A stretch of 64,000 nucleotides of DNA from Paenibacillus methanolicus (GCF_008124765.1 NZ_VNHS01000001.1:868001-932000); one strand, 5' to 3'. Shown: positions 49,046 to 58,461, numbered from the stretch's first letter. Translations and numbers: made by a program. The notes: generated by a model from the letters alone, not told the origin.

Positions 49046-51852
49046 TATTGCAAGCGAATGCGGCTAATCCGCACGTTGCCGGACAGAACCAAGCAAATAT
49101 CCTGTCGGCCGCTCGCGCCGGTCAATTCGCACGCGACCGTATGCCACTCCTGGCTGCCTCTGGCGCTTACTTCCGTCTCGCCGACGAGCGTGCCTCCCGC
49201 GTCGCCCAATCGGATTTCGATGCGTCCGCCGCCTTTGATTGAGGCAACCCGAGCTTCGAATCTCGCGGCCCCGGCGCCGAGCTCTGCGTCACGGAAGAGT
49301 AACCATGCGCCGTTCGCCGCCGGCACGACGCAGGTACCGCCTTCTTTGCTTTCATCCAAATAGAGCCGGTCGTATTCGTCGTAATTCTCGGACCTCGTCC
49401 AATCGCTCAAATCGCGGGCAGGAACGGTCTCCCCTTCCACTTCAAGCGTAGCCGCAACCGCGATATCCGCGGACGAACGTCCGACTTGAATTTCGTAAGC
49501 ACCGTTCTCGACGCAATATTGGTCGCGCGTGACGTCCCAGAACGCGAGCGCCTCGGCGTTCAATTCGAATTGAACGGTCTGCGTCTCTCCCGCGGCAAGC
49601 GCGATGCGCGCAAAGCCTAGCAGCGACTTGATCGGGCGCTCCACGCGCGATTGGATCGCACGGCCGTATAATTGAACAACCTCTTCTGCCTGCACTTCGC
49701 TCGCGTTCGTCACGTCGACCGAGATCGTTACGGTCTGGTCCGCTTGCAGCCTATCCGCGCTCAGTCGCAGATTGCCATAGTTGAACGTCGCGTATGTTAA
49801 GCCATGGCCGAACGGATACAACGCTTCGCCGTCGAAATATTGATATGTCTTCTTGCCCTTGCGGATATCGTACTCCATGAAGTCGGACAGCTGCTCCGAA
49901 GACTTGTACCACGTCATGTTCAGACGGCCCCCCGGGGCGGCGTCGCCGAACAAAATATCCGCGATGGCGTTGCCCAGCTCCTGACCTGCGTGCGACACGT
50001 AGACGATCGCCGGGACGTTCTCTTGGACCCAGTTGAGCGCGAACGGATAGCTGCCGACCACGACGACGACCGTATTCGGGTTCGCCGCATACACCTCGCG
50101 GACGAGACGCTCCTGCGATTCCGCAAGCGTCAGATCCGGGCGGTCGATCTCCTCTTTGCCGTTAATGAGCGGATGGTTGCCAACCACCACGACCGCGACT
50201 TCCGCTTCCTTCGCAGCGCGCACCGCGTCGGCCAAGCCGTCCTTCACTTGAATCACGCGCAGCGGAGCGGCATGATCCGCGCCCGGACGATCCGACAACG
50301 CCAATTCGTCGCCGCGCAGCTCGAGCGCCCGCTTGTTCCACGACGTCAGCTTTACTTCGCCGGACGCCTGCGGATGCACGTTCACGATTTCCTTCACGAA
50401 CCAGCCCCAAATGTCGTCTGCGCCGGCCGTCAGCGTTGCGTCGTTCGCCGTAGTGACGTATTTTCCCGTCGTGCGGCTGATGAACGTATGCGCGCCCCAT
50501 CCCCAATCCGTGGCGTGGAAAATCTCGCCTTCGCCTAGGACCGCTTTGACGCCGAGCGCGTCGTTATTCTCGACGGTCAACGCGCGGCCGTCCGCGCAAG
50601 CGAAGCGAACCAGATCGCTGCCGTCCTCGAATGCGACCGTCTTGCCTTCCAGCTTGCGCCCGATCGCTTCCAACGGCGTAACTTTGTAAGGGAACGTGCC
50701 GGAATACCAGTCGCGGTAGACGATGTTCGCCAGCGGTCCGATGACGGCCGCGCTATTCAACTTCCCGGCATTCAACGGGAGCAAGCCGCCTTCGTTCTTC
50801 AGCAGCACGACCGACTTGCGCGCCGCTTCGCGCGATAGTGCCGCATGTTCGGAAGACAGCAGCACGGATTCTCCGATCGCTTCGTACGGGTTGTCCTCGG
50901 GATTGAACTCGCCCAGCCGGATGCGCACGCGGAACGTGTTGCGGAGCGCGCGGTCGAGATCCGACTCCTCCAGCAGTCCTTGCGCAAGCGCCTCGCGGAT
51001 CGCCGCGCAGACCGGCTCGAATTCGTCGGTAATCGAGTCGACGCCGCTTTTGATCGTGTCAGCCACCGCATGCGCGTATGTCTCATAGTAATGGTGATCG
51101 TTCACGATGCCCATCATGTCGCCGGCGTCGCTGACGACGAAGCCGTCCATGCCCCATTTCTCCTTGACGATACGATTGACGTCCTCGAGCAGCAGCGCCG
51201 GCGTGCCGTTGACCGAATTGTAGGCGGTCATCATCGATTGCGCCCCGCCTTTGACGAACGCCGGCTCGAATGCCTTCAAGTAATATTCGTGCATGTTGCG
51301 CGGATCGATCGATACCGAGCAGCTGCCGCGGTTGATCTCGTTGTTGTTGCCCAGGAAGTGCTTGAGCGTCGCGACCGCCTTGAAATAAAACGGATGATCG
51401 CCTTGAATGCCCTGGACGAGCGCGGCCGACAATTCGCCTGTCAAATGCGGGTCTTCGCCGTACGCTTCTTCGGTGCGACCCCATCTCGGATCGCGCTCCA
51501 TGTCGACCGTCGGCGCCCAGAGCGTCAGGCCGTTGATTGCCGGATTGCGCTTATAGAAAACGCGGGCTTCGTCGCCGATGGCGGAACCGATCCGCTTTAG
51601 CAGTTCCGTATCCCACGTACAGGCCAAGCCGATCGGCTGCGGGTACGAAGTCGCTTCGCCGAGCCACGCGATGCCGTGCGCCGCTTCCGTGCCATGCTTA
51701 TATGGGCCGATGCCGAGACGGTCGATCGCGGCCATATATTGCGGCATCAGCCGCACTTTCTCGTCTAGCGTCAATCGGGAGACAAGGTCCTCCACGCGCG
51801 CTTCGAGCGGCAGGGACGCGTCTTGGAACGGATATTGGGTCGTATTAGCCAT
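49045..51852 (-). CDS. Glycoside hydrolase family 3 protein with inserted and C-terminal accessory domains
   Basis: 935 aa beta-glucosidase/xylosidase-type enzyme without signal peptide, so probably cytoplasmic. GH3 N-domain with KHFLGNN and the nucleophile Asp in GFVVSDAGD (about 237-245); GH3 C-domain split by an insert (about 400-510) that looks like a fascin/trefoil-type module (GKYVTTANDATLTAG); LYPFGHGLTYATF; a fibronectin III-like domain; and a C-terminal carbohydrate-binding-like module (about 800-935, GGRIEIRLGDAGGTLVGE). ATG at 51852 is 8 bases after AGGAG. Substrate not predictable. Confidence 0.9.
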   Translation of the reverse strand: MANTTQYPFQDASLPLEARVEDLVSRLTLDEKVRLMPQYMAAIDRLGIGPYKHGTEAAHGIAWLGEATSYPQPIGLACTWDTELLKRIGSAIGDEARVFYKRNPAINGLTLWAPTVDMERDPRWGRTEEAYGEDPHLTGELSAALVQGIQGDHPFYFKAVATLKHFLGNNNEINRGSCSVSIDPRNMHEYYLKAFEPAFVKGGAQSMMTAYNSVNGTPALLLEDVNRIVKEKWGMDGFVVSDAGDMMGIVNDHHYYETYAHAVADTIKSGVDSITDEFEPVCAAIREALAQGLLEESDLDRALRNTFRVRIRLGEFNPEDNPYEAIGESVLLSSEHAALSREAARKSVVLLKNEGGLLPLNAGKLNSAAVIGPLANIVYRDWYSGTFPYKVTPLEAIGRKLEGKTVAFEDGSDLVRFACADGRALTVENNDALGVKAVLGEGEIFHATDWGWGAHTFISRTTGKYVTTANDATLTAGADDIWGWFVKEIVNVHPQASGEVKLTSWNKRALELRGDELALSDRPGADHAAPLRVIQVKDGLADAVRAAKEAEVAVVVVGNHPLINGKEEIDRPDLTLAESQERLVREVYAANPNTVVVVVGSYPFALNWVQENVPAIVYVSHAGQELGNAIADILFGDAAPGGRLNMTWYKSSEQLSDFMEYDIRKGKKTYQYFDGEALYPFGHGLTYATFNYGNLRLSADRLQADQTVTISVDVTNASEVQAEEVVQLYGRAIQSRVERPIKSLLGFARIALAAGETQTVQFELNAEALAFWDVTRDQYCVENGAYEIQVGRSSADIAVAATLEVEGETVPARDLSDWTRSENYDEYDRLYLDESKEGGTCVVPAANGAWLLFRDAELGAGAARFEARVASIKGGGRIEIRLGDAGGTLVGETEVSARGSQEWHTVACELTGASGRQDICLVLSGNVRISRIRLQ

Positions 51853-52084
51853 GTTAAACACTCCTATCCCCGGCCTAAAGCCAGGTTATGCTATAGGGTG
51901 AGTGTACCATAGACGCGGGTTTTTACAGAACGGGAGCGATTAGTGGTGTTTTCATGTCATTTTTGGATACGGGACGATACTCTATGCGGCGACCAAAAAG
52001 AAGAACCGTCTCGCCCCGCGGCGAAACGGTCCTCGCTTGCTAATTCGGGGGAAATGCGGCGTGCAAACCGTCGCAGGCGCTTCT

Positions 52085-52489
52085 TCAAGCTTCATTGGCG
52101 ACGTACATGGACAACGGGCTTGCTCCATGCGCCATCTCCCAAACCGGAAGCTCCTCGCCCTCGCCGAGCAGCATCCCCTGCGAGAACGCGATCCATTCCC
52201 GGATCGAATCGGGCTGGTCGAAATTCTCCATATTTTCAAGCGTCGTCTCCAGACGCTGAACCTCGTGCAAGTTATGCTTTTCCATCACCGTTCCGGTGAA
52301 GGCGTACAAGCATTTTTGGAAGAAAGACTGATGTTTGCAGCCGTCGTCGCCGGCGAGTTCGATCAAGACCGGCAAATTGTTGAAGTCGATGAGCGTGGCT
52401 GCCCAATGCGGATGCGGGAGGCTCGTCCCTTCGCGTGCCCAGCGGCGAATTTCGTTATGCGACGGATTCCATATATTTTTCATCATCAT
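52085..52489 (-). CDS. Hypothetical protein
   Basis: 134 aa, soluble, acidic C-terminal half. The opening MKNIWNPSHNEIRRWAREG and later PHPHWAATLIDFNNLPVLIELAGDDGC look like a compact folded domain; no family recognised. Three consecutive ATGs at 52489, 52486 and 52483 follow AGGAGTG. No neighbour in operon. Confidence 0.65.
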   Translation of the reverse strand: MMMKNIWNPSHNEIRRWAREGTSLPHPHWAATLIDFNNLPVLIELAGDDGCKHQSFFQKCLYAFTGTVMEKHNLHEVQRLETTLENMENFDQPDSIREWIAFSQGMLLGEGEELPVWEMAHGASPLSMYVANEA

Positions 52490-52879
52490 GGGTTATATAC
52501 ACTCCTGCCAAGTAAGCTCTAACGTTCCGTTTGAATTGAAACGCGCTGCGTCATCAAAGACGGCGATAACCGTTTCACCTTGCGTCGTCAGGCATTTGAT
52601 ATGTATATGTTGTATACCCTAAATGATGCAATTTTTATCACAACGAATCAAAAACTTTCGGGGTTGCGGGGGAATTGTCATTTTGAATTTTCCCGATTAA
52701 CGGACTAACGTTTCTGAATGCGGCATCCATCACATTCTTCGCCGACGGTGAAAATTGGCACGCTTCCGCGCCTGCCGATCCGGGCATCCTACCGCTGAAG
52801 CAATCGACTGCCATTGCTGGCGCGTAGCTTCCTTGACGCCTAATCCAACGACGCTTCGGCGAAAGGACGGAATGCGACG
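52490..52879. other. Gene-free stretch, nothing recognised
   Basis: About 390 bp, more AT-rich than its surroundings, with no coding potential, no terminator-like hairpin and no repeat that I can support. It would hold the promoter of the hypothetical gene to its left and of the DUF4023 gene to its right. I looked for a dif-like XerS target here and found none. Confidence 0.5.
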
Positions 52880-53026
52880 ATGAACGAATCATTGAACGGC
52901 TCGACGAGCGAATTCGTGGAGAAGCTGCACGATACGCAGGAGAAAGCCCAGAAGAACAAGGCGATTCACGGCAAGGGAACGCCATCCTCCAAGCTGCCGA
53001 CCAAACAGCACGGCAACAATCCGTAA
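52880..53026 (+). CDS. DUF4023-like small protein
   Basis: 48 aa: short N-terminal Ser/Asn part, then EFVEKLHDTQEKAQKNK, a GKGTPSSKLPTKQHG basic tail. It matches my recollection of the DUF4023 family of tiny Bacillales proteins (EFVEKLHDTQ, KLPNKQHG). ATG at 52880 after AAAGGACGG with a longish spacing. It ends just before a strong terminator, which supports a real gene. Function unknown. Confidence 0.72.
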   Translation: MNESLNGSTSEFVEKLHDTQEKAQKNKAIHGKGTPSSKLPTKQHGNNP

Positions 53027-53034
53027 TACCCGCG

Positions 53035-53072
53035 AACGGCAGAATCGGCTTCGCCCGAACTGCCGTTTTTTC
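53035..53072 (+). terminator. Terminator after the DUF4023 gene
   Basis: AACGGCAG (53035-53042) pairs with CTGCCGTT (53060-53067), with an inner TCGG/CCGA stem, then six T. Confidence 0.9.
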
Positions 53073-53135
53073 CGATTCCCGCGGATTTCCAACGACCGCT
53101 CGCCTCTGCTACAATAGGGACAAGAGGTGAAGCGC

Positions 53136-54236
53136 ATGAACATCATCAAGATCAAGGACCGGCAGGAGCTGGATCGCAAGGTGCCGAGCATGCCTTGGTA
53201 CGTCGAGAAATTCATCGGCTACAAGCTGCCCGATCTCTCGCCCTCTTCGCTGCTCGAATACGTGCGCGATTACGAGACGTTCTTCTCCTGGCTGCTGGCC
53301 GAGGGGCTCGCCGAAGGACCCGCCGTGCGCGACGTGAAGCTGGAGGAGCTGGAGCGGCTGCATATGGACAGCATCGACCATTTCAAAATGTTTCTGGCTA
53401 CCCGCAAGGAGCACGCGAACAGTCGCACGACGATTACGCGCAAGCTGTCTTCGCTCCGCTCGCTGTTTCATTATTTGAGCCAAATCGCGGAGGACGACAA
53501 TTTCTACCCGCTGCTCAAGCGCAACGTGATGGCGAAGGTCTCGATCAAACGAACCAGCAAACCGAAAGATACGGCCGCCAAGCTCGAAGGCAAGCTGTTG
53601 CAGGAGAACGAGATCGACGAATTTATCCGGTTCATCCATGAAGATTACGCTAATGAGGTCGCGGATAATAAACAGGCGATCTACGCCTATACGCAGAATC
53701 GCGTTCGGGACACTTGCATCATCAGCCTCATTCTGAATTCCGGCTTGCGCGTCTCCGAGGTCGTCAACATGAACGTAGACGATTTCGATATGAAGAAGAA
53801 GCTGCTGTACGTCTTCCGCAAAGGCAAGAACGACGACACGTTCAAGACGCCGGTCTACTTCCGCCAGGAGGCCATTCGCGAGCTGCAGCAGTATATGGCG
53901 CTGCGAGATAGCCGTTACAAGGCGCCTAGACGCGAGAAGGCGCTGTTCCTCGCGATCGCCAACGGCAAGACGGAAGGCTCGCGCATGACGAAACGGGCGA
54001 TTCAGGAGATGGTCATCAAATACGCCAAGCGATTCGGCAAACCGTATCTATCCGTACATAAACTCCGCCACTCGTTCGCGACGGATTATTATTTGCGCAA
54101 CGATCTCTATATGACGCAAGAGCAGCTTGGTCACGCGTCCCCGGAGACGACGCAAATCTATGCCCATCTGACGGACAAAACGATGTCGGAAGCGATCGAC
54201 CGCCAGAAAGAAGCCAAATCGACGGAAAGTCGCTAG
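53136..54236 (+). CDS. xerS: Tyrosine recombinase XerS
   Basis: Site-specific recombinase of 366 aa for chromosome dimer resolution in Firmicutes that use a single Xer. N-terminal SAM-like core-binding domain (about 15-135; SLLEYVRDYETFFSWLL) and a catalytic domain with SGLRVSEV (catalytic Arg), KGKNDDTFKTP (Lys), HKLRHSFAT (His-x-x-Arg), LGHASPETTQIYAH (His, nucleophile Tyr). Length and the long insert between the domains fit XerS rather than XerC/D. ATG at 53136 follows AGAGGTG. No dif-type site was found next to it. Confidence 0.9.
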   Translation: MNIIKIKDRQELDRKVPSMPWYVEKFIGYKLPDLSPSSLLEYVRDYETFFSWLLAEGLAEGPAVRDVKLEELERLHMDSIDHFKMFLATRKEHANSRTTITRKLSSLRSLFHYLSQIAEDDNFYPLLKRNVMAKVSIKRTSKPKDTAAKLEGKLLQENEIDEFIRFIHEDYANEVADNKQAIYAYTQNRVRDTCIISLILNSGLRVSEVVNMNVDDFDMKKKLLYVFRKGKNDDTFKTPVYFRQEAIRELQQYMALRDSRYKAPRREKALFLAIANGKTEGSRMTKRAIQEMVIKYAKRFGKPYLSVHKLRHSFATDYYLRNDLYMTQEQLGHASPETTQIYAHLTDKTMSEAIDRQKEAKSTESR

Positions 54237-54264
54237 CACAAGATACGAACTTCCGCAATGCAAA

Positions 54265-54302
54265 AGCGCGCCAGACGAATGCCTCCATTCGCCTGGCGCG
54301 CT
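54265..54302. terminator. Bidirectional terminator between xerS and SDR genes
   Basis: AGCGCGCCAG (54265-54274) pairs with CTGGCGCGCT (54293-54302), reinforced by CGAATG/CATTCG. Confidence 0.88.
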
Positions 54303-54308
54303 CTCTTG

Positions 54309-55058
54309 TTATTCCTCGTAGATCATGCGATGCGTCATGCCGCCGTCGACCGTCAAATTAATGCCGGTCACGAAATCATTGCCCGCTCCCGTCAAATAGA
54401 AACAGGCTTTCAGAATATCGTCGGGCTTGCCCACCCGTCCGGAAGGATGCTGCTCATGATCGGCCGGACGCAGCGCGTCATAGTCCCCGTTCTCGATCCA
54501 TCCCGGGCTGATGCAATTCACCGTAATGCCATGACCGCCGAGCGACACGGCCAGCGCATGCGTCAGCGAGACAATACCGCCCTTCGTTGCCGCATACGCT
54601 TCGCCGTTCGGTTCGGACATCGCCGCTCGGGTCGAGGCGATATTGACGATTCTCCCCTTGCCCTGCGCCTTCATCCGGATCGCCGCTTCCCTTGCGCACA
54701 GGAACGTCCCCCTCAGATTGACGTTCATGACGCTGTCCCATTCCTCGACGCTCAGCTCGAGCGGCGACTTCCAGATCCCGAAGCCCGCATTGTTGACGAG
54801 AATATCCAGCGTCCCGCCCTGCTCATTCACGCCGTTAAACAACGCTGCGATATGCGCGGGCGAACTAAGATCGGCCGCGATAAATTCCGCTTGGCCTCCG
54901 GATTCCCTGATCTTCTTCGCAAGCTGTTGTCCGGCGGCTCCATCCTTATCGGTCATGATCGTCCGGGCACCGGCCGCCGCGTAACCGTACGACAGATGCC
55001 GCCCGATTCCGCCGGTTGCGCCGGTAATAAGCACCGTTTGTCCTTCGAACGTAAACAT
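54309..55058 (-). CDS. SDR-family oxidoreductase
   Basis: 249-aa classical short-chain dehydrogenase. TGATGGIGRH (13-22), NNAGFG (about 89-94), catalytic Ser in NIASTRAA, Tyr-Lys in YAATKG (about 154-159), and PGWI. The Asp at the end of strand 2 (IMTDKDG) predicts NAD preference. ATG at 55058; 35 bp to the right ends proS, in the same direction, so read-through is possible. Confidence 0.9.
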   Translation of the reverse strand: MFTFEGQTVLITGATGGIGRHLSYGYAAAGARTIMTDKDGAAGQQLAKKIRESGGQAEFIAADLSSPAHIAALFNGVNEQGGTLDILVNNAGFGIWKSPLELSVEEWDSVMNVNLRGTFLCAREAAIRMKAQGKGRIVNIASTRAAMSEPNGEAYAATKGGIVSLTHALAVSLGGHGITVNCISPGWIENGDYDALRPADHEQHPSGRVGKPDDILKACFYLTGAGNDFVTGINLTVDGGMTHRMIYEE

Positions 55059-55093
55059 CCTTCGCCTTCCTTCCCTTTCCTAATGGAACAGAG

Positions 55094-56809
55094 CTATTTC
55101 CCCAAGTACGCCATGGCCTGAATGATCGCTTCGTCGACCGGCAGAAGATCCGTGTCAGTGCGAACGCGAGGCTTAAATTCTACTTGTCCTTCCGCGGCTT
55201 CCTTCCCGATCACGATACGTACCGGGATACCGATCAGGTCCGCGTCCTTCAACTTCACGCCTAGCCGTTCGTCCCGGTCATCCAGCAGCGGCTCGATACC
55301 GGCGGCGCGCAGCTGCGCGTACAGTTGCATCGCAATCTCCCGCTGCCCGTCGTCCTTCATCGAGACGGGCAGAAGATGAACGCCGAATGGCGCTGCCTCG
55401 ACCGGCCAGATGATGCCGCGTTCGTCGTGATGCTGTTCGATCATAGCAGACAACAGGCGGGTGACGCCAATGCCGTAGCAGCCCATGATGAACGGCTGGT
55501 CCTTGCCCTCGGCGTCCGCGAACGAAGCCTGCATGGCCGAGCTGTATTTGGTTCCGAGCTTGAACACGTGACCAATCTCGATGCCGCGATGAGCGGCAAG
55601 CTCCCGGCCGCAATGCGGACACGCTTCGCCCGCCCGTACATTACGCAGGTCGGCCACCTCGTCCAAGCGGAAATCGCGACCGGGTACGACGTTGCGGTAG
55701 TGGTGATCCGCCTCGTTCGCGCCCGCGACGGCGCTCGGCATGGCAGCAGCTTCGCGGTCGATGATCGTTCGGACGTCAAGCCCGACCGGTCCGGCGAAGC
55801 CGGTCGGCGCGCCCGTCACTTTGCGCACCGTCTCCGCATCGGCCATCTCGAGCGAGGCGGCTCCAAGCGCGTTCATGATTTTCGTCTCATTGGCCTCATG
55901 ATCTCCGCGTATAAGAACCGCTACCGGTTCGCCGTCCGCCAGATAGAGCAGCGTCTTCAAGACATGCGAGGGCTTGATGCCGAGTTGCTCCTCCAGCTGC
56001 TGAATCGTGCGGATGGAAGGCGTCGCGAATTTCTGAAGCATGCGCTCCCCTTCCTCTTGATGGGCAGCGGTAATCGCGCTTGCTAGCGGCGCGGCTTCGG
56101 CCTTCTCCAGGTTAGCCGCATATTCGCAAGCGGTACAAGCGATGATCGTGTCTTCGCCGATATCCGCGAGCGCCATGAATTCGTGCGTGCCCCCTTCGCC
56201 GCCGATGGCGCCCGCATCGGCGAGCACGGCGCGAAAACGGAGGCCGAGCCGGTTGAAAATGCGATGGTAGGCTTCATACATCGTCTCATAGCTGCGCGAC
56301 AAGCCTTCCCAATCGGCATCGAACGAATAGGCATCCTTCATGAGGAACTCGCGGACGCGAAGCAACCCGAACCGCGGACGCCGTTCATCGCGGAACTTGG
56401 TCTGAATCTGATATACCGTTAGCGGAAGCTTCCGGTAGGACGACACCTCTTGGGCGATGAGCGACGTGACGACTTCCTCGTGCGTCGGACCGAGCGCGAA
56501 TTCCCTGCCACCCCGGTCGGTAAGACGGATCAGCTCCTCGCCATAGACGTCGTACCTTCCCGACTGCCGCCACAATTCTGCCGGCTGGAGCGCCGGAAGC
56601 AGCACTTCGTTGGCCCCTGCCGCCTCCAATTCTTCCCTGATCACGGCCTCGACTCGCTGCAGCGCCCGCCTGCCGAGCGGCAGCAGCGAGTAGATGCCGG
56701 CGGCAACCTGACGGATGCAGCCAGCCCGCAGCAGCAGCTGGTGGCTGATGGCTTCCGCGTCCGCCGGAATGTCGCGCAGCGTAGGCGCAAACAATTGACT
56801 CTGTTTCAT
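55094..56809 (-). CDS. proS: Proline--tRNA ligase
   Basis: Class II synthetase charging tRNA-Pro, 571 aa, bacterial type with an inserted editing domain. Motif 1 around LLPLGRRALQRVEAVIREE, motif 2 TKFRDERRPRFGLLRVREFLMKD (about 140-160), the editing (YbaK-like) insert at about 225-400, motif 3 GCYGIGVTRLLSAMIEQ (about 445-461) and the C-terminal anticodon-binding domain. ATG at 56809 follows AAGGAGAG. A complete T-box leader upstream means expression responds to uncharged tRNA. Confidence 0.97.
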   Translation of the reverse strand: MKQSQLFAPTLRDIPADAEAISHQLLLRAGCIRQVAAGIYSLLPLGRRALQRVEAVIREELEAAGANEVLLPALQPAELWRQSGRYDVYGEELIRLTDRGGREFALGPTHEEVVTSLIAQEVSSYRKLPLTVYQIQTKFRDERRPRFGLLRVREFLMKDAYSFDADWEGLSRSYETMYEAYHRIFNRLGLRFRAVLADAGAIGGEGGTHEFMALADIGEDTIIACTACEYAANLEKAEAAPLASAITAAHQEEGERMLQKFATPSIRTIQQLEEQLGIKPSHVLKTLLYLADGEPVAVLIRGDHEANETKIMNALGAASLEMADAETVRKVTGAPTGFAGPVGLDVRTIIDREAAAMPSAVAGANEADHHYRNVVPGRDFRLDEVADLRNVRAGEACPHCGRELAAHRGIEIGHVFKLGTKYSSAMQASFADAEGKDQPFIMGCYGIGVTRLLSAMIEQHHDERGIIWPVEAAPFGVHLLPVSMKDDGQREIAMQLYAQLRAAGIEPLLDDRDERLGVKLKDADLIGIPVRIVIGKEAAEGQVEFKPRVRTDTDLLPVDEAIIQAMAYLGK

Positions 56810-56839
56810 GCGATCTCTCCTTCTAGGCGCCGAAAACGC

Positions 56840-57123
56840 AAATAAACGCGCCCGTCCCCGGTAAAGGGACGAGCGCGCTCGTGGTACCACCCCGTATTCG
56901 ACCAGTCCCATGGCTTGATCGCGCGGCATGGGTCATTCTGGTCCTCTCGGCATTGGTAACGGGGAATGCCCCGGCCGCGGATACTTGGCGCGAACGCGGT
57001 TCGCTGCGGCAACTTACAAGGCGGGATGCTTATGCCGCGCGGGAATCTCTCAGCCTAGGATTCCTTCTCTGGGGCGTGGCGTTGATAAGCTTATTTCCTT
57101 GTTCGGCGTTATTGGCGAATATT
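56840..57123 (-). promoter_or_regulatory. T-box leader of proS
   Basis: On the minus strand the conserved T-box GGGGTGGTACCACG is at 56881-56894, preceded by a stem I whose distal hairpin GGAATC / GATTCC encloses GGCTGAGA. The terminator GCGCTCGTCCC / GGGACGGGCGCG (56847-56877) ends in TTTATTT and competes with the T-box antiterminator. I could not place the specifier codon with confidence; a proline CCN triplet is expected. Confidence 0.9.
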
Positions 57124-57129
57124 TGTTTA

Positions 57130-57158
57130 AAAGTACACCAATTTGTCAAACAAGTCAA
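57130..57158 (-). promoter_or_regulatory. Promoter of the proS T-box transcript
   Basis: On the minus strand TTGACT (57153-57158), 17 bases, TACTTT (57130-57135). A second TTGACA lies 13 bases downstream of the first but has a poorer -10. Confidence 0.55.
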
Positions 57159-57226
57159 CGCCATTGCGAAGACGCTATCGTAATATTTAAGGGAATGAAA
57201 TGATATCATCTTGGAGGCTGTCACTA

Positions 57227-57529
57227 ATGACGTTGAGAACGGCTGTTGGAAGATTTCGGTTGATCGCGTTCGTGGAGGGGTTATCGTTTCTCGTGTTGTT
57301 GTTCATCGCCATGCCGCTGAAGTATTGGGCGGACATGCCCAGGGCCGTCTCGATCGTCGGGGGCATTCACGGGGCGTTGTTCGGACTCTATATGCTGGCG
57401 CTGATCCATGCCGCGATTGAGGCCAGATGGCCTTGGAAACGGGACGCGCTGGGCTTTATACTTGCCTTTATTCCGTTCGGAACTTTTCTGCTGGATGCTC
57501 AAATTCGCCGGAATCCATCCGGTCGCTAA
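57227..57529 (+). CDS. DUF3817-family membrane protein
   Basis: 100 aa with about three membrane helices. The RFRLIAFVEGLSFLVLLFIAMPLKY opening and GGIHGALFGLYMLAL are typical of DUF3817 (YdzA-like) proteins; function unknown. ATG at 57227 follows GGAGG with 10-base spacing; the longer frame upstream lacks a start signal. Divergent from proS. Confidence 0.83.
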   Translation: MTLRTAVGRFRLIAFVEGLSFLVLLFIAMPLKYWADMPRAVSIVGGIHGALFGLYMLALIHAAIEARWPWKRDALGFILAFIPFGTFLLDAQIRRNPSGR

Positions 57530-57670
57530 GTGGTCTGGTTGTAGAGGGCCGGCTAATTTTTGACATCCGGGCGAAAATCGTCCCTGAATGTGTCGAGTCA
57601 TGCGCTCGCCCGGGAAATAAAAGCGCGTCTATTTCCCGGCGAAACGTCTATTGCCCGATGCCGGCGCCAA

Positions 57671-57712
57671 AGAGCCTCCCGCGAAGAAGCTGATTCTTCG
57701 CGGGAGGCTCTT
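57671..57712. terminator. Bidirectional terminator between DUF3817 and cotF-like genes
   Basis: AGAGCCTCCCGCGAAGAA (57671-57688) pairs with TTCTTCGCGGGAGGCTCT (57694-57711). The 140 bp before it hold no gene. Confidence 0.88.
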
Positions 57713-57727
57713 CTGTTAAGCGTGGTT

Positions 57728-58324
57728 TTAGCGGCCTGCGAAAGCTCCTTGCGGCGCCGGCGCGAATGACTGAATCATCGTTTGCGTCGTGTTCTCTTGC
57801 AGCGTCGGCACTTGGTAGAACCCTTTTTGATTCATATATTGCCACAGCTCGTACGCCTGCTCGGAACAGTTCACCGCCGATTGCTGCAAGAACGCGCGGA
57901 ACTGCGGGTTCGTGCATTCTTGGGCCGCCATCATTTTCTTGACGGCGCCGTTCTTGTGACAGTTCAACGCCGCGCAAGCGACGTCGCGATCGTCCAGCTG
58001 CTCGCCAGGCTGGTTCGGCGCCGCCGGAGCCGGCTGACGCAGGCCGAGCACCGGCTGCACGTTCTTCGGCGCGCGGAATTGCGCCGGCTGCGCCGCGCCT
58101 TGACCGTTGAGCAAGTGAATGAAGGATTGGTAGCCTTGGGTCATAAATTGAAGTTGATTGTCCAAAATTTGCGCCAGCTGCGGATCTTGAACGAACGGAC
58201 GATAAACCTGGAACAGGTTGATCGCGTCGATGGATGCGGCCAGCACCTCGTGGATTTCGAGAATCTCGTGTGCGCCGTATTGCGCCGTGCCGAACTGCTG
58301 CTGCGCTTGGAATTGCGAATTCAT
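57728..58324 (-). CDS. Spore coat protein, coat F domain
   Basis: 198 aa. Gln-rich N-terminus, helical HEILEIHEVLAASIDAINLF and LAQILDNQLQFMTQGYQSFI (the coat F ferritin-like four-helix pattern), a Pro/Ala linker (about 80-110), then a second helical part with CAALNCHKNG, CTNPQF and NCSEQAYELWQYMNQKGFY. Known coat F proteins are in the spore coat. ATG at 58324 follows GAGGAGGAA; the open frame upstream is not coding. Confidence 0.85.
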   Translation of the reverse strand: MNSQFQAQQQFGTAQYGAHEILEIHEVLAASIDAINLFQVYRPFVQDPQLAQILDNQLQFMTQGYQSFIHLLNGQGAAQPAQFRAPKNVQPVLGLRQPAPAAPNQPGEQLDDRDVACAALNCHKNGAVKKMMAAQECTNPQFRAFLQQSAVNCSEQAYELWQYMNQKGFYQVPTLQENTTQTMIQSFAPAPQGAFAGR

Positions 58325-58461
58325 GGATGGTTCCTCCTCGGATTGATTAGGCCGGTTATCGACGATGGTCGCCGCAAAACATACGGCGCCATGCATCGGT
58401 CAGTTGAAAGCCCATTGTATTGTGGTTGGAAACCGCTTCGTTTATGTATCATGAAATAAAA

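Noticed and set aside
52490..53135. dif-type recombination site for XerS
   Set aside because: I looked for an imperfect palindrome of about 28-31 bp with an AT-rich centre near xerS and saw none I could defend.
56810..56929. 40-codon N-terminal extension of proS
   Set aside because: Lies wholly inside the T-box leader and terminator; the ATG at 56809 has a strong ribosome site.
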